From the NCBI RefSeq assembly GCF_014633365.1, contig NC_068350.1:14678995-14742994 (forward strand): DNA of 64,000 bases. The letters run 5' to 3'. The notes under the pieces are model-generated. The model made no database searches. It worked only from the letters and a program-made list of their open reading frames with translations, and was not told the DNA's origin. Position numbers and translations under genes: made by a program. Shown here piece after piece: positions 10,213 to 21,789 of the stretch. Numbering within the stretch: position 1 is the first letter of the stretch; each line of letters opens with the position of its first letter. This stretch comes from Diospyros lotus. Its lineage: Eukaryota > Streptophyta > Magnoliopsida > Ericales > Ebenaceae.

Positions 10213-12741
10213 TGTAACGCCCCGTTTTCCCGGGCGCGTTTTATAACTTGGGACAATTCTGGGACAATTTTTTTTTTATTTCAAACACTAAAGCTAAACC
10301 ACATAATTCCTCGATTCCGTCCCAGAATTCCCATACATTAATCTCGAAAGAGAATCATTATACACATCAAATGCGGAAGCAAAGATCGAAACTTGATATC
10401 TTAACATTAATCATAAATTCTTACATCTTCAACATTCCTCATAACGTTTAGAATCTAAAGTAGCAGAACTTAAATATAGGGGCTACGTAACATACATTTC
10501 ATTCTTCATGCACTCTGCTAAGTGCCATTTCATGCATCATTTATCCTCGAATCTCCTACAATCTCCATCTAGAACGTTTGAATATTCCAGGGGCAAAACC
10601 CAAGTTAGATGATGAACCATCTAAGTAAGGGTACATAATGATATATCATATGTGTATGCAATGTCTTTCATCGTAGGTCTCAATTGCACCCCTCATGCTA
10701 CCTATCATTTTTGCAGCCACCTCTTTCGAAGCCGGGGTGTATGGGTGCACCCTTGGTAAAGCAGCGGTGCCAGTTCGTACTCCCTACGGCCTCAATGCGA
10801 GTGATCAATGATATCAACGTGTATTTATGCATTTCATAGTCATGTCATGTATGCAGTCTACGTGATAGGTACATATCATAGTATGTCAATATGATGAAAA
10901 CATTTTCGAGGAACATAAATCATTTACAAACCAAGTATTTTCCATAAAACTAAATTTAATTGGAAAGTACCACTTACTTCTCAAGCATATCGAGCTACCT
11001 CGATATCCGTGCCTTGCCTAGTGCATCACCTTGATTTGCGTGCCAACCTCAAAATTTGCACATATCACTTCAACTTATTCCTCAAAGCATCCTAATCACC
11101 ACAATTATTTAAATAAACATTAAAACCTATTTTTCCATAATTTCTGGCATTTTCTATAATTTTCTCTCTATTTCTTCCTATTTTTCCTCAATAAATCCAG
11201 ATTAAATATTTCTAAAATATTTTCTCAAATATTTCACTACAAAAATTCATAAAATAATATTCTTGAATTTCTAGAATTTTCTAGAGAATTTTACTTATCT
11301 TAACTTAGCATCTTTGACTTCCTCGATATGCGTGCCATATTCCCGAAACATGTGCCCGGATAGTTTTTCTTGCCAAAATCTCAAAAATATTAGCAAATAT
11401 CCAAATCCTATTTTTCTAGAATTTTCTAGGATTTTCCCATAATTTTTCCTATTTTTTTTTCTTTTTTTTTTATTTTTTTATTTTCTCCACTTCATCTTCT
11501 TCCTCTAGCTGCTCTCTCCCGCCTACAACTCCCTCTTCTCTTTTCTTTCTTCATTCTTTTTCTTTCTTTCCTCTTCTTCTTCTTCTCCTCGTCCTCCTCC
11601 TCCTCCTTTTTCTTCTTCTCTTCTTCCTTCCGCTACGACACACCAGTGCACACAGCCGCCGCACCGCTCGCTGCCGCCTCCCTCGCTGCCCATTGGCGCC
11701 TCCGCCAGCCGCTACGCTCGCTGTAGAACCCCGCAGTCGCCGCTCTTGCTGCTCCGCTGCCCGCTGCTTGCTTCGCTTCGCTTGACCATGGCTGCCCAAC
11801 TGCTGGAAGCTTGCGGCCATGGTTGCCGCAAGCTATTGCAGCCCATTCCGGCAGCCCTCGGCCACCCTTGCGGCTGCCTTCGACCACCATCATCGGCTCC
11901 CACTCTCTCTTGAAACTCTCTCTCTCGACTCTCCTCTGGATGCTTCTCAAATTGCCAAACGTATCCCAATTTATAACACTCCCTACCTTAGCCGCTACTC
12001 CACATTAATTGCTCTAAATCTTCAGACGCTACCTTTTACAGAATTCATGCTGCCAGAATCTTCCTATTTTGCGCAAATCTCGAATGGAAAAGCATGGTTG
12101 TGGCATGGAATGAGCTTGCAGGGAATGGTGATTAGGAATTGTAGGGTATGGCTATGGCATGACTGCCATCACTCACACGCACACACACGTACAATTATAT
12201 ATATAATTATATAATTATACATTATATTATACATTTAAATTCCATTTCTTATTTTTATTTTATTTGGATAATTTTGTAATTATAATTATACCCCTAAATA
12301 CTGAATTAATTTGCATTTTAATATCGAAAACGCAAAATTAATAACTTCAAAATTACTCGATAATGACGATTTTGCCCCAGTGTCCTCATCGGGTTATCGT
12401 TTCATCCTGAAACCACTGAAGGGTTGCTCATTACGCAAAACCAAAGCCCCCCTAAGGTTCCATTGATTTTTCAGGAGCCTACTACAACGATTCGGTTTTT
12501 CAGCCTAAATGGCAGCTGTATTTTAGCTGTACCGAAAACTGTTCCCGATCTAATTTCTTTCGATACTATAAATCCTATCTCGAAATGTTCATCGAAACCA
12601 TATAATTTTCCTTAGACAATTTCACTCTGAGGTATTCCCTGCAGCCGATTCGGTACTTATAACTGCTATCAAACCAATTCTTTCAGTATTCTAAACTTAT
12701 TAAAATTACGTGGCAACCTTATCTAAATATGGGGTATTACA
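10213..12741 (-). mobile_element. Solo LTR, 2.5 kb, gypsy type
   Basis: TGTAACGCCCCG at one end and GGGGTATTACA at the other, with perfect ATGCT duplications outside and no internal region. Such a structure arises when two LTRs of one element recombine. It contains a low-complexity CT-rich tract at 11440-11650 and a GC-rich stretch to about 11900; open frames there (for example 11551-11820 and 11633-11950 on the - strand) are products of base composition and are not genes. Orientation follows from the 19250-21773 LTR, where primer sites fix the strand. Confidence 0.85.
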
Positions 12742-12746
12742 ATGCT
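12742..12746. repeat. Target-site duplication ATGCT (right copy)
   Basis: Identical to 10208-10212. Confidence 0.85.
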
Positions 12747-12949
12747 CATATACATGCTCGCACACAATATGAAGTGCTTCACATAAAGTCATGCTCCATG
12801 CTCATACCAGGATATTGGGATACAATGATTTTTCGAGTTATGATTTATGGTATGGGCAATTTAGACTTTTCACATTTTGGCACGAGATTCCAATAATCAT
12901 GAGTATTTAATCTTTTATTTAAATAACAGCTTGCACTAGGATTCACTGG

Positions 12950-13625
12950 GAGACTCATTTGGATATCATGGAGACTATTCAGATATAAGAGGAAGGTATT
13001 CGGATGTGTTGAAGGCTCATTCAGATGCTACATAAGCTATTCGGATATCAGGCTATCACATCTGGATATAAGGCATTTTAAAAACATAGGTATTCAGATG
13101 TGTTTGGAGATATTCGAATATGAAACAGGACACCCGGATATGATTCAGGTCATTTGGATATCTCACCAAGGCATTCGGATGCTATAGGGGTTCATTCGGA
13201 TATAAGGTTCAACATTATGAGAGAAGCATTTGGATATAAAACAAGTCATCTGAATATCATACACACAATAACTTGGACACATTCGGATGTGATTCAAGGC
13301 ATCCGGACATCATTCACAAATTATATTAGACACATCCGGATATGAACATTGGTCATCCGGATGTCACTCATAGAAAACTTTCAAGCCATCCAGATGTCTC
13401 CCAAACCATCTGGATGTCGCTCACAGAGGCTAAATAAGCCACCCGGATATGCACATAGGACATCCGAATACCACAAGGGCCATCCAGACATGCATTGTAC
13501 CATCCGGATATCATTCACATAAATCTTTTTCACTCATCCGGATAGCCTCGAGACCATCCGAATGTCACTCACAAACTTGGACCAACCCATTCGGATATGA
13601 GGGCTGTTATCTGGATGTTTGCACA
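12950..13625. repeat. Degenerate CATCCGGATATG array, first block
   Basis: About 28 copies of a motif near CATCCGGAT(A/G)T(G/C) are spaced some 20-27 bp apart. The core TCCGGA is palindromic. Variants are mostly one transition away (TTCGGA, TCTGGA, TCCAGA, TTTGGA, TCCGAA), the pattern expected from deamination of methylated CCGG. The block lies within the split LTR. Its second part is copied at 14061-14560 by the tandem duplication. Confidence 0.75.
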
Positions 13626-14056
13626 TATATATGAAAAATACGAACGATCACAAAAGATACAATCTGGAACAAAACCTACCATTACTATACCATTCCGAAA
13701 GAAATCTTGAGAAAACAAATCCCAATCAATATGAAACAATATCAATGATGGTTCAACGATCATAATTGAAGGAATCACTATAAGGAATCATGCATGACTT
13801 GCCCAAGAACTCACTGTACGTGCGTATATATCTATATAATAAAGTAGAAGGGTTTTTGAAAATGTCTAAAATGTATCTGAGATACATTTTGATCCCATGG
13901 CTGAGATGAGTTTTTAGTATATATCAATGGTTAAAATCAAATACCCAATATATTTTTTCCCCTCAAAACCATCCCATCCTTCCTCATTGCCTCTTTCTCT
14001 CCCTCTCTCTCACAAAACCCCCACCCCGCCATCGCCCCTTAACACACACACACACA
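13117..14056. repeat. 940-bp tandem duplication, copy 1
   Basis: 13117-14056 and 14057-14995 match almost base for base (about 95% by eye, with a constant offset of 940 falling to 938 after a small indel). The unit joins the CCGGAT array of the LTR to the first 225 bp of the Helitron-like element. The repeat junction lies in a CACACA/TATA microsatellite. The duplication must therefore have happened after the Helitron inserted. Confidence 0.85.
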
Positions 14057-14995
14057 TATATGAAACAGAACATCCGGATATGATTCAGGTCATTTGGATA
14101 TCTCACCAAGGCATTCAGATGCTACAGGGGTTCATTTGGATATGAGGTTCAACATTATGAGAGAAGCATTTGGATATAAAACAAGTCATCTGAATATCAT
14201 ACACACAATAACTTGGACACATCTGGATGTGATTCAAGGCATTCGGACATCATTCACAAATTATATTAGACACATCCGGATATGAACATTGGTCATCTGG
14301 ATGTCACTCATAGAAAACTTTCAAGCCATCCAGATGTCTCCCAAACCATCCGGATGTCGCTCACAGAGGCTAAATAAGCCATCCGGATATGCACATAGGA
14401 CATTCGAATACCATAAGGGCCATCCAGATATGCATTATACCATCCGGATATCATTCACAAAAATATTTTTCACTCATCCAGATAGCCTTGAGACCATCTG
14501 AATGTCACTCACAAACTTGGACCAAACCATTCGGATATGAGGGCTCTTATCCGGATGTTTGCACATATATATGAAAAATACGAACGATCACAAAAGACAT
14601 AATCTGGAACAAAACCTACCATTACTACACCATTCCGAAAGAAATCTTGAGAAAACAAATCCCAATCAATATGAAACAATATCAATGATGATTCAACGAT
14701 CATATTTGAAGGAATCACTATAAGGAATCATGCTTGACTTACCTAAGAACTCACTGTACGTGCGTATATATCTATATAATAAAACAGAAGGGTTTTTGAA
14801 AATGTCTAAAATGTATCCGAGATACATTTTAATCCCATGGCTAAGATGAGTTTTTAGTATATATCAATGGCTAAAATCAAATACCCAATATATGTTTTCC
14901 CCTCAAAACCATCCCATCCTTCCTCATTGCCTCTTTCTCTCCCTCTCTCACAAAACCCCCACCCTGCCATCGCCCCTTAACACACACACACACAT
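14057..14995. repeat. 940-bp tandem duplication, copy 2
   Basis: Second copy of 13117-14056, including a second CCGGAT block (14061-14560) and a second Helitron 5' end (14771). Differences between copies are mostly transitions in the CCGG cores. Confidence 0.85.
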
Positions 14996-15135
14996 ATGGA
15001 TACATATACACACTGGCATATACACACATGCATATATACACACACACGCACACATATGCATACATATATATACACACAGAGGCATATACACATACTCATA
15101 CATATATATACACACACATACGCATATACACATAC
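14980..15135. repeat. CA/TA-rich microsatellite
   Basis: Irregular mixture of CACACA, CATATA and TACACA steps leading into the first GA-rich unit. Related CA/TA segments recur between the later units near 15385-15420, 15695-15740 and 15970-16012, so it is part of the compound satellite. Open frames across it are low-complexity artefacts. Confidence 0.75.
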
Positions 15136-16225
15136 AGAAAAAAGAAAGGAAAAGCAGGAGGAAGAAGAAGATGGGAAGGAAAAAAGAAAATAAAGAAAGA
15201 AAAGAAAAAAGAGGAAAAATAAAATATAAAATATGGAAACCTCACCGCCTTTCTCTCTCCCTCTGTCTTTCTCTCTCTCACAGACCCACCCACCCAGTGT
15301 CTCTCTCTCTTCCTTTCTCTTTCTCTATCTCTCACAGAACCCCCATTCGCTCGCCATCAGCCCCCCATTCACCCCCAAACACACACAGGCATATACACAC
15401 ACATACGTATATTCACACACAGAAAAAAGAAAGGAGAGGCAGGAGGAAGAAGAAGATGGGAAGGAAAAAAGAAAATAAAGAAAGAAAAGAAAAAAAAAGA
15501 AAAAGAAAATAAAATTAAAGAAAATATAAAATATGGAAACCTCACCGTCTCTCTCTCTCCCCCTCTCTCTTTCTTTCTCTCACAGACCCACCCACCCATC
15601 CACCCACCCACTCAGTGTCTCTCTTTCTCCCTCTCTCTTTCTTTATCTCTCACAAAACCCCCATTCGCCTGCCATCGGCCCTCCATTTACCCCCAAACAC
15701 ACACAGGCATATACCCACACATACGCATATTCACACACGAGGAAGAAGAAGATGGGAAGGAAAAAAGAAAATAAAGAAAGAAAAGAAAAAAAGGAAAAAG
15801 AAAATAAAATTAAAGAAAATATAAAATATGTAAACCTCACCGCCTCCCTCTCTCTTTCTCTCTCTCACAGACCCACCCACCTACCCAGTGTTTCTCTCTC
15901 TCCCTCTTTCTTTCTCTATCTCTCACAGAACCCCCCTTTGCCCACCATCGACCCCCCATTCGCCCCCAAACACACACAAGCATATACACACACATAAGCA
16001 TATTCACACACAGAAAAAAGAAAGAAGAAGCAGGAGGAAGAAGAAGATGGGAATGAAAAAAGAAAATAAAGAAAGAAAAGAAAATCTAAAATATGAAAAA
16101 AAAGGATTCGGCTGTGTGTGAAGAAGAAATAGGAGGAAGAAGAAGATGGGAAGAAAAAATAAAATACAGAATGAAAGAAAATAAGGAAAAAAGAAAACAA
16201 TAAAAGAAAATATAAAATATGAAAA
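15136..16225. repeat. Compound tandem array of about 290-bp purine/pyrimidine units
   Basis: A purine block containing GATGGGAAGGAAAAAAG begins at about 15170, 15455, 15749 and (as GATGGGAATG) 16046, giving periods of 285, 294 and 297 bp. Each full unit runs purine block, A-rich linker with AATATAAAATATG, pyrimidine block (CTCTCTCTC), then an ACCCACCC/CCCCCAT patch and a CA/TA patch. The last unit degenerates into purine-only sequence. Strong strand asymmetry makes long open frames in several phases (for example 14892-15512), none a gene. Confidence 0.8.
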
Positions 16226-17548
16226 AAAAGAGAAAATGAGAGGAAATTGCATTTTTGATGGGTGGGTTTTGGAGTAAGGGAGGCAGCCAAAGAGGCGACG
16301 CGGGTGTGAGCGTTTGTTGGGTTTCTCCTTAAGATTGATTGATGTAAAAATAATTATTTTTAAATTATTTAAACCTTTGGTTGGTGTTATTTGAAAGTTG
16401 TTGATGGGTGGGTTTTACGGGTTGGGCCCCTTTCCCGTTGTTTTTATTTTTATTTTTTATGAAAATATTTTTAGAAAAATATTTAAAGTTAGAAACATTA
16501 ATAGAAAGTAAAAACATTTAGAGAAAATTACCTTAATCGATATTTAAAATTAGAAACATTATACTTACAATTTGTATCTATTTACATATGCTATTAATAA
16601 GATAAAATTACAATTATAATTTGTGTCTACTTAACCACTGTAAAATAAAGAGTATCAAAGACTACGATTTTTTTTTTAATTTTTCTTAAAGAGTATCATT
16701 CTAAATATTCTAATTTTAAAAGCATTTTATATTTAATTTTTAAGTATTCTAAATATCAACAGTGTAAGTTTTGAAATATCATGTAAGTTTTAAATAAAAA
16801 AACACCAACAGTGTAAGTTTTAATGTATAAGAATTTGACATGAATGATTCAATTCCAAAAGAAATAAAAGTCTCTTTTTTAAATCATTGATGATCAAATG
16901 TTGTTTTTAGTGTAAAATTGTATTCAAATAATGATATCAAAGTAGGAAGCTTAGTTTGAAATTTAATATTTTTATTTTTAGGTGTTGAATCTTTGATACT
17001 TAAAGAAATGTGAAATTGGTTAATCTATCCTATTGAATTACTTAAAGATGCAAATATTTAAAAAGAATTTATTTATTTTTTAATTATATTTTTTATTTTA
17101 GACACAATAAAATCTTTTAAAATTAAAATAATATAAAAATCAAAGAGTTCTCGACCATGCATGGTCGGGAAACCCAAGACTCTCCGACCCCAAACTAGGG
17201 TTCCACGACGGTCGGTATGTATTGTTTGATATTTAATTTTTAATTTAATTTATTCAGATTATAGAGCACTTACTGATGTGCTTTATTATATAAATTTAGT
17301 AATTTTTTTTTATTATAAGTATACAATAACTTTAATTTTTGTTTTTTGTTCAGTGTTTATAATTTTTTTTTACTTACTCTTATATTTTGATTTGCAATAT
17401 ATTGGTGAACATTATAAATCTTATACGTTTGTTTATTATTTGAGTTTTGTAAAGCATTTAATACAAGTAAAATTGTTACAAATTCTTCACGAATTTTAAT
17501 ATAATATGTATAAATTATAATTATACTTTAATCTTAATATTATTTATA
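16226..17548. other. 3' portion of the Helitron-like element, no gene
   Basis: AT-rich DNA with no credible coding frame. The only small structure of note is a 16-bp perfect palindrome (CGACCATGCATGGTCG) at 17152-17167. A 73-codon open frame at 17278-17499 lies in very AT-rich sequence and has no recognisable features. Confidence 0.6.
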
Positions 17549-17577
17549 CCGTGCCTTTAGGTACGGGTATACGCTAG
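17549..17577 (+). other. Helitron 3' terminal hairpin and CTAG end
   Basis: Stem arms 17549-17555 and 17560-17566, loop TTTA, spacer of 7 bases, then CTAG followed by T. This is the replication-termination structure typical of Helitrons. Confidence 0.7.
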
Positions 17578-18229
17578 TATATATATATATATATATCTAT
17601 TGACTGATAAAAATTGAGGACCAGAACGATGAGTCTTGAAAATCTAAGAACAATGCTAAACATGAACATGTAAGAAATGATTACAGGGAAAACAAACTTG
17701 CACTAAAGGAACTAAGAACTTGCCTTACGATTTACTTGATTGGATTGAACCCGAACTTTCCTATGAAGATCTCAACAGAGACTACACTCTTGAATTCTCT
17801 TCCTCCTTTTCTTGCGGTGTGAAGAAAAACATAGGGTTACAAGTATACATACATGAGATAACCCTTACACTTAATCCTTTTAAAACTTTTAAATTTTAGA
17901 TTATCTTTAATTCCCTTATTTTCATAATTATCATCAAAATATGAGATAAATTCTTGAATTACCTTCCTGCCCTTGTATGTATTTTCTACATAATCTAAAG
18001 GCCATTTAATGCTATTCTCACATTTAAAATTCCTAATATCTCCCATTAAATATTTATTTGGCAAAAATACTTCTTAACCCCAAAATTAAGAAAAATAATT
18101 AAATAATTCTTAATAAAATCCTAGACCCTCTAACGGGTCGTTACATATCATTATTGTTGTCCAAAATACAACAATAAAAATTTTGTAATGTAGGAAGGAT
18201 TTAGAGTCATAGGGTATTGTTTGGAAGCA

Positions 18230-18660
18230 GTATCAATGTCCTGAAATAGTCACCATAATAGAAACATAGGAGATTATCGAGAACAGTAATGATAATGGTG
18301 TCATGAAGTAAGGCCAATGCCTTGAAAGTATGCCCTGAAAGTGTGTCTTGAAAGTGCGCCCTGAAAGTATGCCCTGAATGTATGCTAATGTCTTGAAAGT
18401 ATCTCAATGTCTTGAAAGTAACTCAATGCCTTGAAACCATCTTCATGTCCTGAAGGTAAGCTAATGCCATGAAAGTACTTCAATGCCCTGAAATTAACTC
18501 AGTGCCCTAGAAGAATGCCCTAAAAGTGCCTTAATGCTCTGAAACCATCTTCATGCCCTAAAAGTGTCTCAATGTCTTGAAAGTAACTCAATGCCTTGAA
18601 AGCATCTTTATGCCATGAAAGTGTCTCAATGCCTTGAAAGTAACTCAGTGCCCTGAAACA
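18230..18660. repeat. Minisatellite around CTCAATGCCTTGAAAGTAA
   Basis: Some twenty imperfect copies with a basic step near 20 bp and a higher-order step near 60 bp; variants swap AAAGTA for AAACCATCTT and GCCTTG for GCCCTG. Confidence 0.7.
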
Positions 18661-18894
18661 ATGTTGCCAAAAATCACAAAACTGGTTAGAAGGTCCGCAG
18701 GGGTGTTCTCCCACAAAGACCCTTCAATAATTAAGTTAGTGCCCGAAAAAGATTGTTCATTCAATAGAAATTGATTTAGTGTTTAATGGAAAAAAAATCA
18801 TTTTCTTGGTCCTGTAGCTGGGTATTTATAGGGCACGATTCTCGAGGATTGTCAGAAGACACGTGTCACTCATCTGGGCATTCAACAGACGTGT

Positions 18895-19245
18895 TGTCTG
18901 GAAGGTTATGCCTGAAAACACCCCTGGCTGGAAATAATCTATCATGCCTAGAAACATTTCTTTGTCCGAAAACTAGATTATGGCTGGAAACATGCCTTGG
19001 CCGAAAACATTATATCATGCCCAAAAACATCTCTTTGCTCGGAAGTTCCATTGTGCCCGAAAACATGCCTTACCCGGAACCACCTTTGGTTGGAAACTCC
19101 ATTATGCCCAAAAGCCCTTGCCCGAAACCATGCCTTGCTCGTAAGCTCATTTTGCTCGGAAACATGCTGAATGCCCGGAAGCCCTCCCTTGGAAACTCAC
19201 TGAATGCCCGGAAGCCCTCGCCCAGAACCATGCCTTGCTCGGAAG
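18895..19245. repeat. Minisatellite around GCCCGGAAACATGCCTTG
   Basis: Imperfect copies of TGCCCGGAA / TGGCTGGAA / TGCCCGAAA spaced about 14-25 bp apart. As in the CATCCGGAT array, the core CCGGA varies mainly by C-to-T or G-to-A changes. Confidence 0.65.
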
Positions 19246-19249
19246 AAAC

Positions 19250-21773
19250 TGTAACGACCCGCTCCCACTTACGGGCGCCACCAGTAAATAATCGACTGGA
19301 TTACTCACTTGACAAACCACAACTGAAGGGTTGAACTATGTTTCAACAAGAAACACCCTAGGTGGGGACTAGGCTTCGTCCTTCCCTTCGCTCCACTCGA
19401 GGAATCGATCCCAAACACAGACAAGAACACAGCAGACCGGGACTCGAAACCCAAGTGGGCTTCACCTTTCTTTCTTCAGCTCGCCTCATAGTAAGCCAAA
19501 GGTGACCCAGGCACAAAGCTATCATATCAAACATCCACTAAGTATTGGGGATTTATGGGAACATACCTTTTCAATCCTTACTCGATCCGAAACTTGGCTC
19601 TACCAACTAAAGCCATATACATCACGCAATCTCACAAACATCTATCACACTATGATGATTACAACAACTAGATACATCTAGTGCTCAATAACCCTTACAA
19701 TCAAACACAGGAATACATATATGAAAATACAAGAGAATACACAACAACACATCTCGGCTAACAATGCTAGTTATTACAACAACAACAGCCCCTTCGGCAC
19801 CATCACTGTTTGCATCTGGCCTTGCATCATCTACAACGTGAGATGCAGGCTCATGAGTCATACAGACTCAGTAAGGGTGCAAACGAATGTAAATAAGATA
19901 ATATATGCAATGCAATGACAAATAAATAGGCATGAATGGCGAGGCATCATTGCCCTCCGAATCCACTTATTTGAGGCACTTACCTCGCATATTACCCCTA
20001 GCATGCATCTAGTTTACCCCATGGCCATAGACTAGACCACCTATAGAATATGCACAACTAGTACTGCAAACAACATATATTCAACCATATTACCAAACAT
20101 TTGCAAGACCGCCACTCTTGGGGCCGTCTCTTACCTGGTTTGAAGCCTCATCTTTGCCTCGACATGAATTCCAGCTTGAACTCCGAACTCTTCTAGGATC
20201 ACCTCCTCCTTGGTCGACCCCAAATGTAATCACAAAACCCAACAATGAAATTACACTAAGGTCTATGCTTTTACTATTCACCGTAAAGACCCACTCATCA
20301 TCCACTTCCAAACAACCTAGCCACGAGCATAATCCAACCAACAATTATTCCCCATTATCTTGCATAATGAAATTAACTTGAAAAGAAATTATAAATTTAC
20401 CTCAGATAATCTGGAAAAGAAAATCGACCAATCGCCCACACTGGCGTTGCCTTCTTGACTGTCATCTCATGCCTAAAATCTCAATTTTTGAGCTTCCGAC
20501 ACACTTCTCAAGGCCCAAATTTATTTCCAGAACTTTTCTCAAATTCTATGGAATTTTTCAGGATTTTCTTTTATTTTTTTCCATTTCTTTTTCTTTTATT
20601 TTTTTAATTCTTTTCTTCTCTTTCTCCCGCGCTTTTTCTTCCTCTTCTTCACTGCGCATAGCCACTGGTCGGGCACGCTTTCGCTGATCTGCATGACTCC
20701 GCCGGCCGCTTCTCGACGCCAGGTGACCGCTAGCCTTTGCTGCCTCAGGCGCGACCCACCGCAGCCTAGCTTCCCACACGCAACAACCGCACCAGCGAGC
20801 TGCTATGGCTGATCGTTACAGCTCATTGCTGCCTTTGGTTCCCCCCCCCCCCGCTGATGCCGCCGACTGCTACTTTTTAAGCCAACACCAACCACCGCTG
20901 CAAGTGTCGCTTCAGCTGTGAGCCTCTGCCAGCCTCCATCACGACCTCCCGAAGCTCGCCACTGCTGCTTGCCTTGCATCGACCATGGATGCCTTCGCCG
21001 CTGGCTTCTTCTTCCAGCCACCGGCCTGCTCTCCTTCTCTCGATCTCTCTTCTCTCTCGCGCGATGCCTCACTCGGCCATGCTCTCTCCTGACTGCTCTG
21101 CTTCTCATTCTCTCGGCCATTTTGAATTTGAGAGACAAATACATAGGAAGCTTCCAGGAAGCTCGCGCACACACACTATATATATATCACATTAAGCCCT
21201 CTAATTTTCCATAATTTCACTAAGAATCCCCTTAATTCCACTTAGGAATTCATTAATTGCACTTGGGGATTTTATAATTACATTTGGACCCTCCAAACTT
21301 TAATTTAAATCATCAAGCTTCACTATTCCTTGATTTTCTGAAAATTAATAACCGGTATTTACTCGAAAATGCCAATTTCGTCCCTGCCCTACACGGGACC
21401 TTTATTCCACCCGAAGACACCTTAGGGTTGCCTCACTCACAAAACTGGACCACCCCTAGAGTCCCTTCAGCTTCTCGGAGGTCCCCTACAACCATTCGGT
21501 ATTTACACCCATTCGGGTTTATACAGAATGTATTTCAAAAATTATTCCCAGTCGGATTGCTTCCAACGTCATTAACCTCACCTCGAGACGCTCACCAATT
21601 TCATGCCCTCGTCCCTAGACATCCAAGTCCTAAGTCATTTTCTGCCGTCAATTTGGTAATTTTATTAATTAATTTCTCGAAACCGACCCTTGGGCTTCTT
21701 GGGCCACTCGAGGTCCTTTCAAAATCACTAAAAATTATCTATTTTCCGATACCATGTAATACAGGGTATTACA
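19250..21773 (-). repeat. 3' LTR of the large gypsy-like element
   Basis: 2,524 bp from TGTAACGACCCG to GGGTATTACA on the + strand. It includes CT-rich and GC-rich low-complexity stretches at 20560-21110. Open frames such as 20803-21174 (-) or 21284-21787 (+) carry no recognised domain and lie wholly inside the LTR. Confidence 0.8.
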
Positions 21774-21789
21774 TTCCACCCCCTTAAAG
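21774..21789 (-). other. Polypurine tract
   Basis: On the - strand CTTTAAGGGGGTGGAA directly precedes the LTR start TGTAATACCC. The sequence just upstream of it (GACGAAATTC) is the usual end of plant gypsy internal regions. Confidence 0.75.

Larger units (their letters stand above)
13831..17577 (+). mobile_element. Non-autonomous Helitron-like element
   Basis: The left end TCTATATAATAAAG follows an A at 13830; the right end CTAG (17574-17577) is followed by T, the A/T insertion pattern of Helitrons. A 7-bp hairpin (17549-17566, arms CCGTGCC and GGTACGG with one G-T pair, loop TTTA) lies 7 bases before the CTAG. No Rep/helicase coding is present. The interior is dominated by a tandem array of about 290-bp GA/CT-rich units. 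Because of the 940-bp duplication a second 5' end occurs at 14771; without the duplication the element would be about 2.8 kb. Confidence 0.7.
9471..18145 (-). mobile_element. Gypsy-type LTR split by a solo LTR and a Helitron-like element
   Basis: The outermost ends are TGTAACACCCC (9471) and GGGTCGTTACA (18145), the terminal pattern of the gypsy-type LTRs elsewhere in this window. Removing the solo LTR 10213-12741 and the Helitron-like insert with its associated duplication leaves about 742 + 1,085 + 570 bp, close to the 2.5-kb length of those LTRs. No internal coding region is present, so it is best read as an old solo LTR. Flanking bases (TATAC versus TATCA) do not give a clean target duplication, so the right boundary is less certain than the left. 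The strand is by analogy with 19250-21773. Confidence 0.55.
18146..19249. mobile_element. LTR-like fragment with two minisatellites and a TATA box
   Basis: No coding sequence. 18230-18660 consists of imperfect units around CTCAATGCCTTGAAAGTAA. 18895-19245 consists of units around ATGCCCGGAAACATGCCTTG. Between them TATTTATAGGGC (18823-18834) looks like an LTR promoter core. The fragment ends where the next LTR begins (19250). The 182-codon + strand frame at 18786-19334 runs through the second minisatellite and into the next LTR, so it is not a gene. Confidence 0.5.

Noticed and set aside
11551..11969. Overlapping - strand frames with Arg/Ala-rich products
   Set aside because: They lie inside a solo LTR in GC- and CT-rich sequence and overlap in three phases, so they reflect composition only.
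12950..13625. Possible CRISPR-like array of spaced repeats
   Set aside because: The repeats are 10-12 bp, imperfect, with spacing of about 10-15 bp and no cas genes, in plant retrotransposon DNA.
14892..15512. 206-codon + strand open frame, the longest near the satellite
   Set aside because: It is made of CA/TA and GA/CT simple repeats that are open in several frames on both strands; no domain, no start context, no conservation beyond the repeat unit.
18786..19334. 182-codon + strand frame
   Set aside because: It runs through a minisatellite and across the start of the next LTR at 19250; the apparent protein is a repeat translation.
20558..21214. Frames on both strands with Arg-, Ser- or Leu-rich products
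   Set aside because: All lie inside the 19250-21773 LTR, overlap one another and show no recognised domain.
21284..21787. 167-codon + strand frame
   Set aside because: Inside the LTR and antisense to it, ending past the LTR boundary; not repeated as an open frame in the related LTRs.
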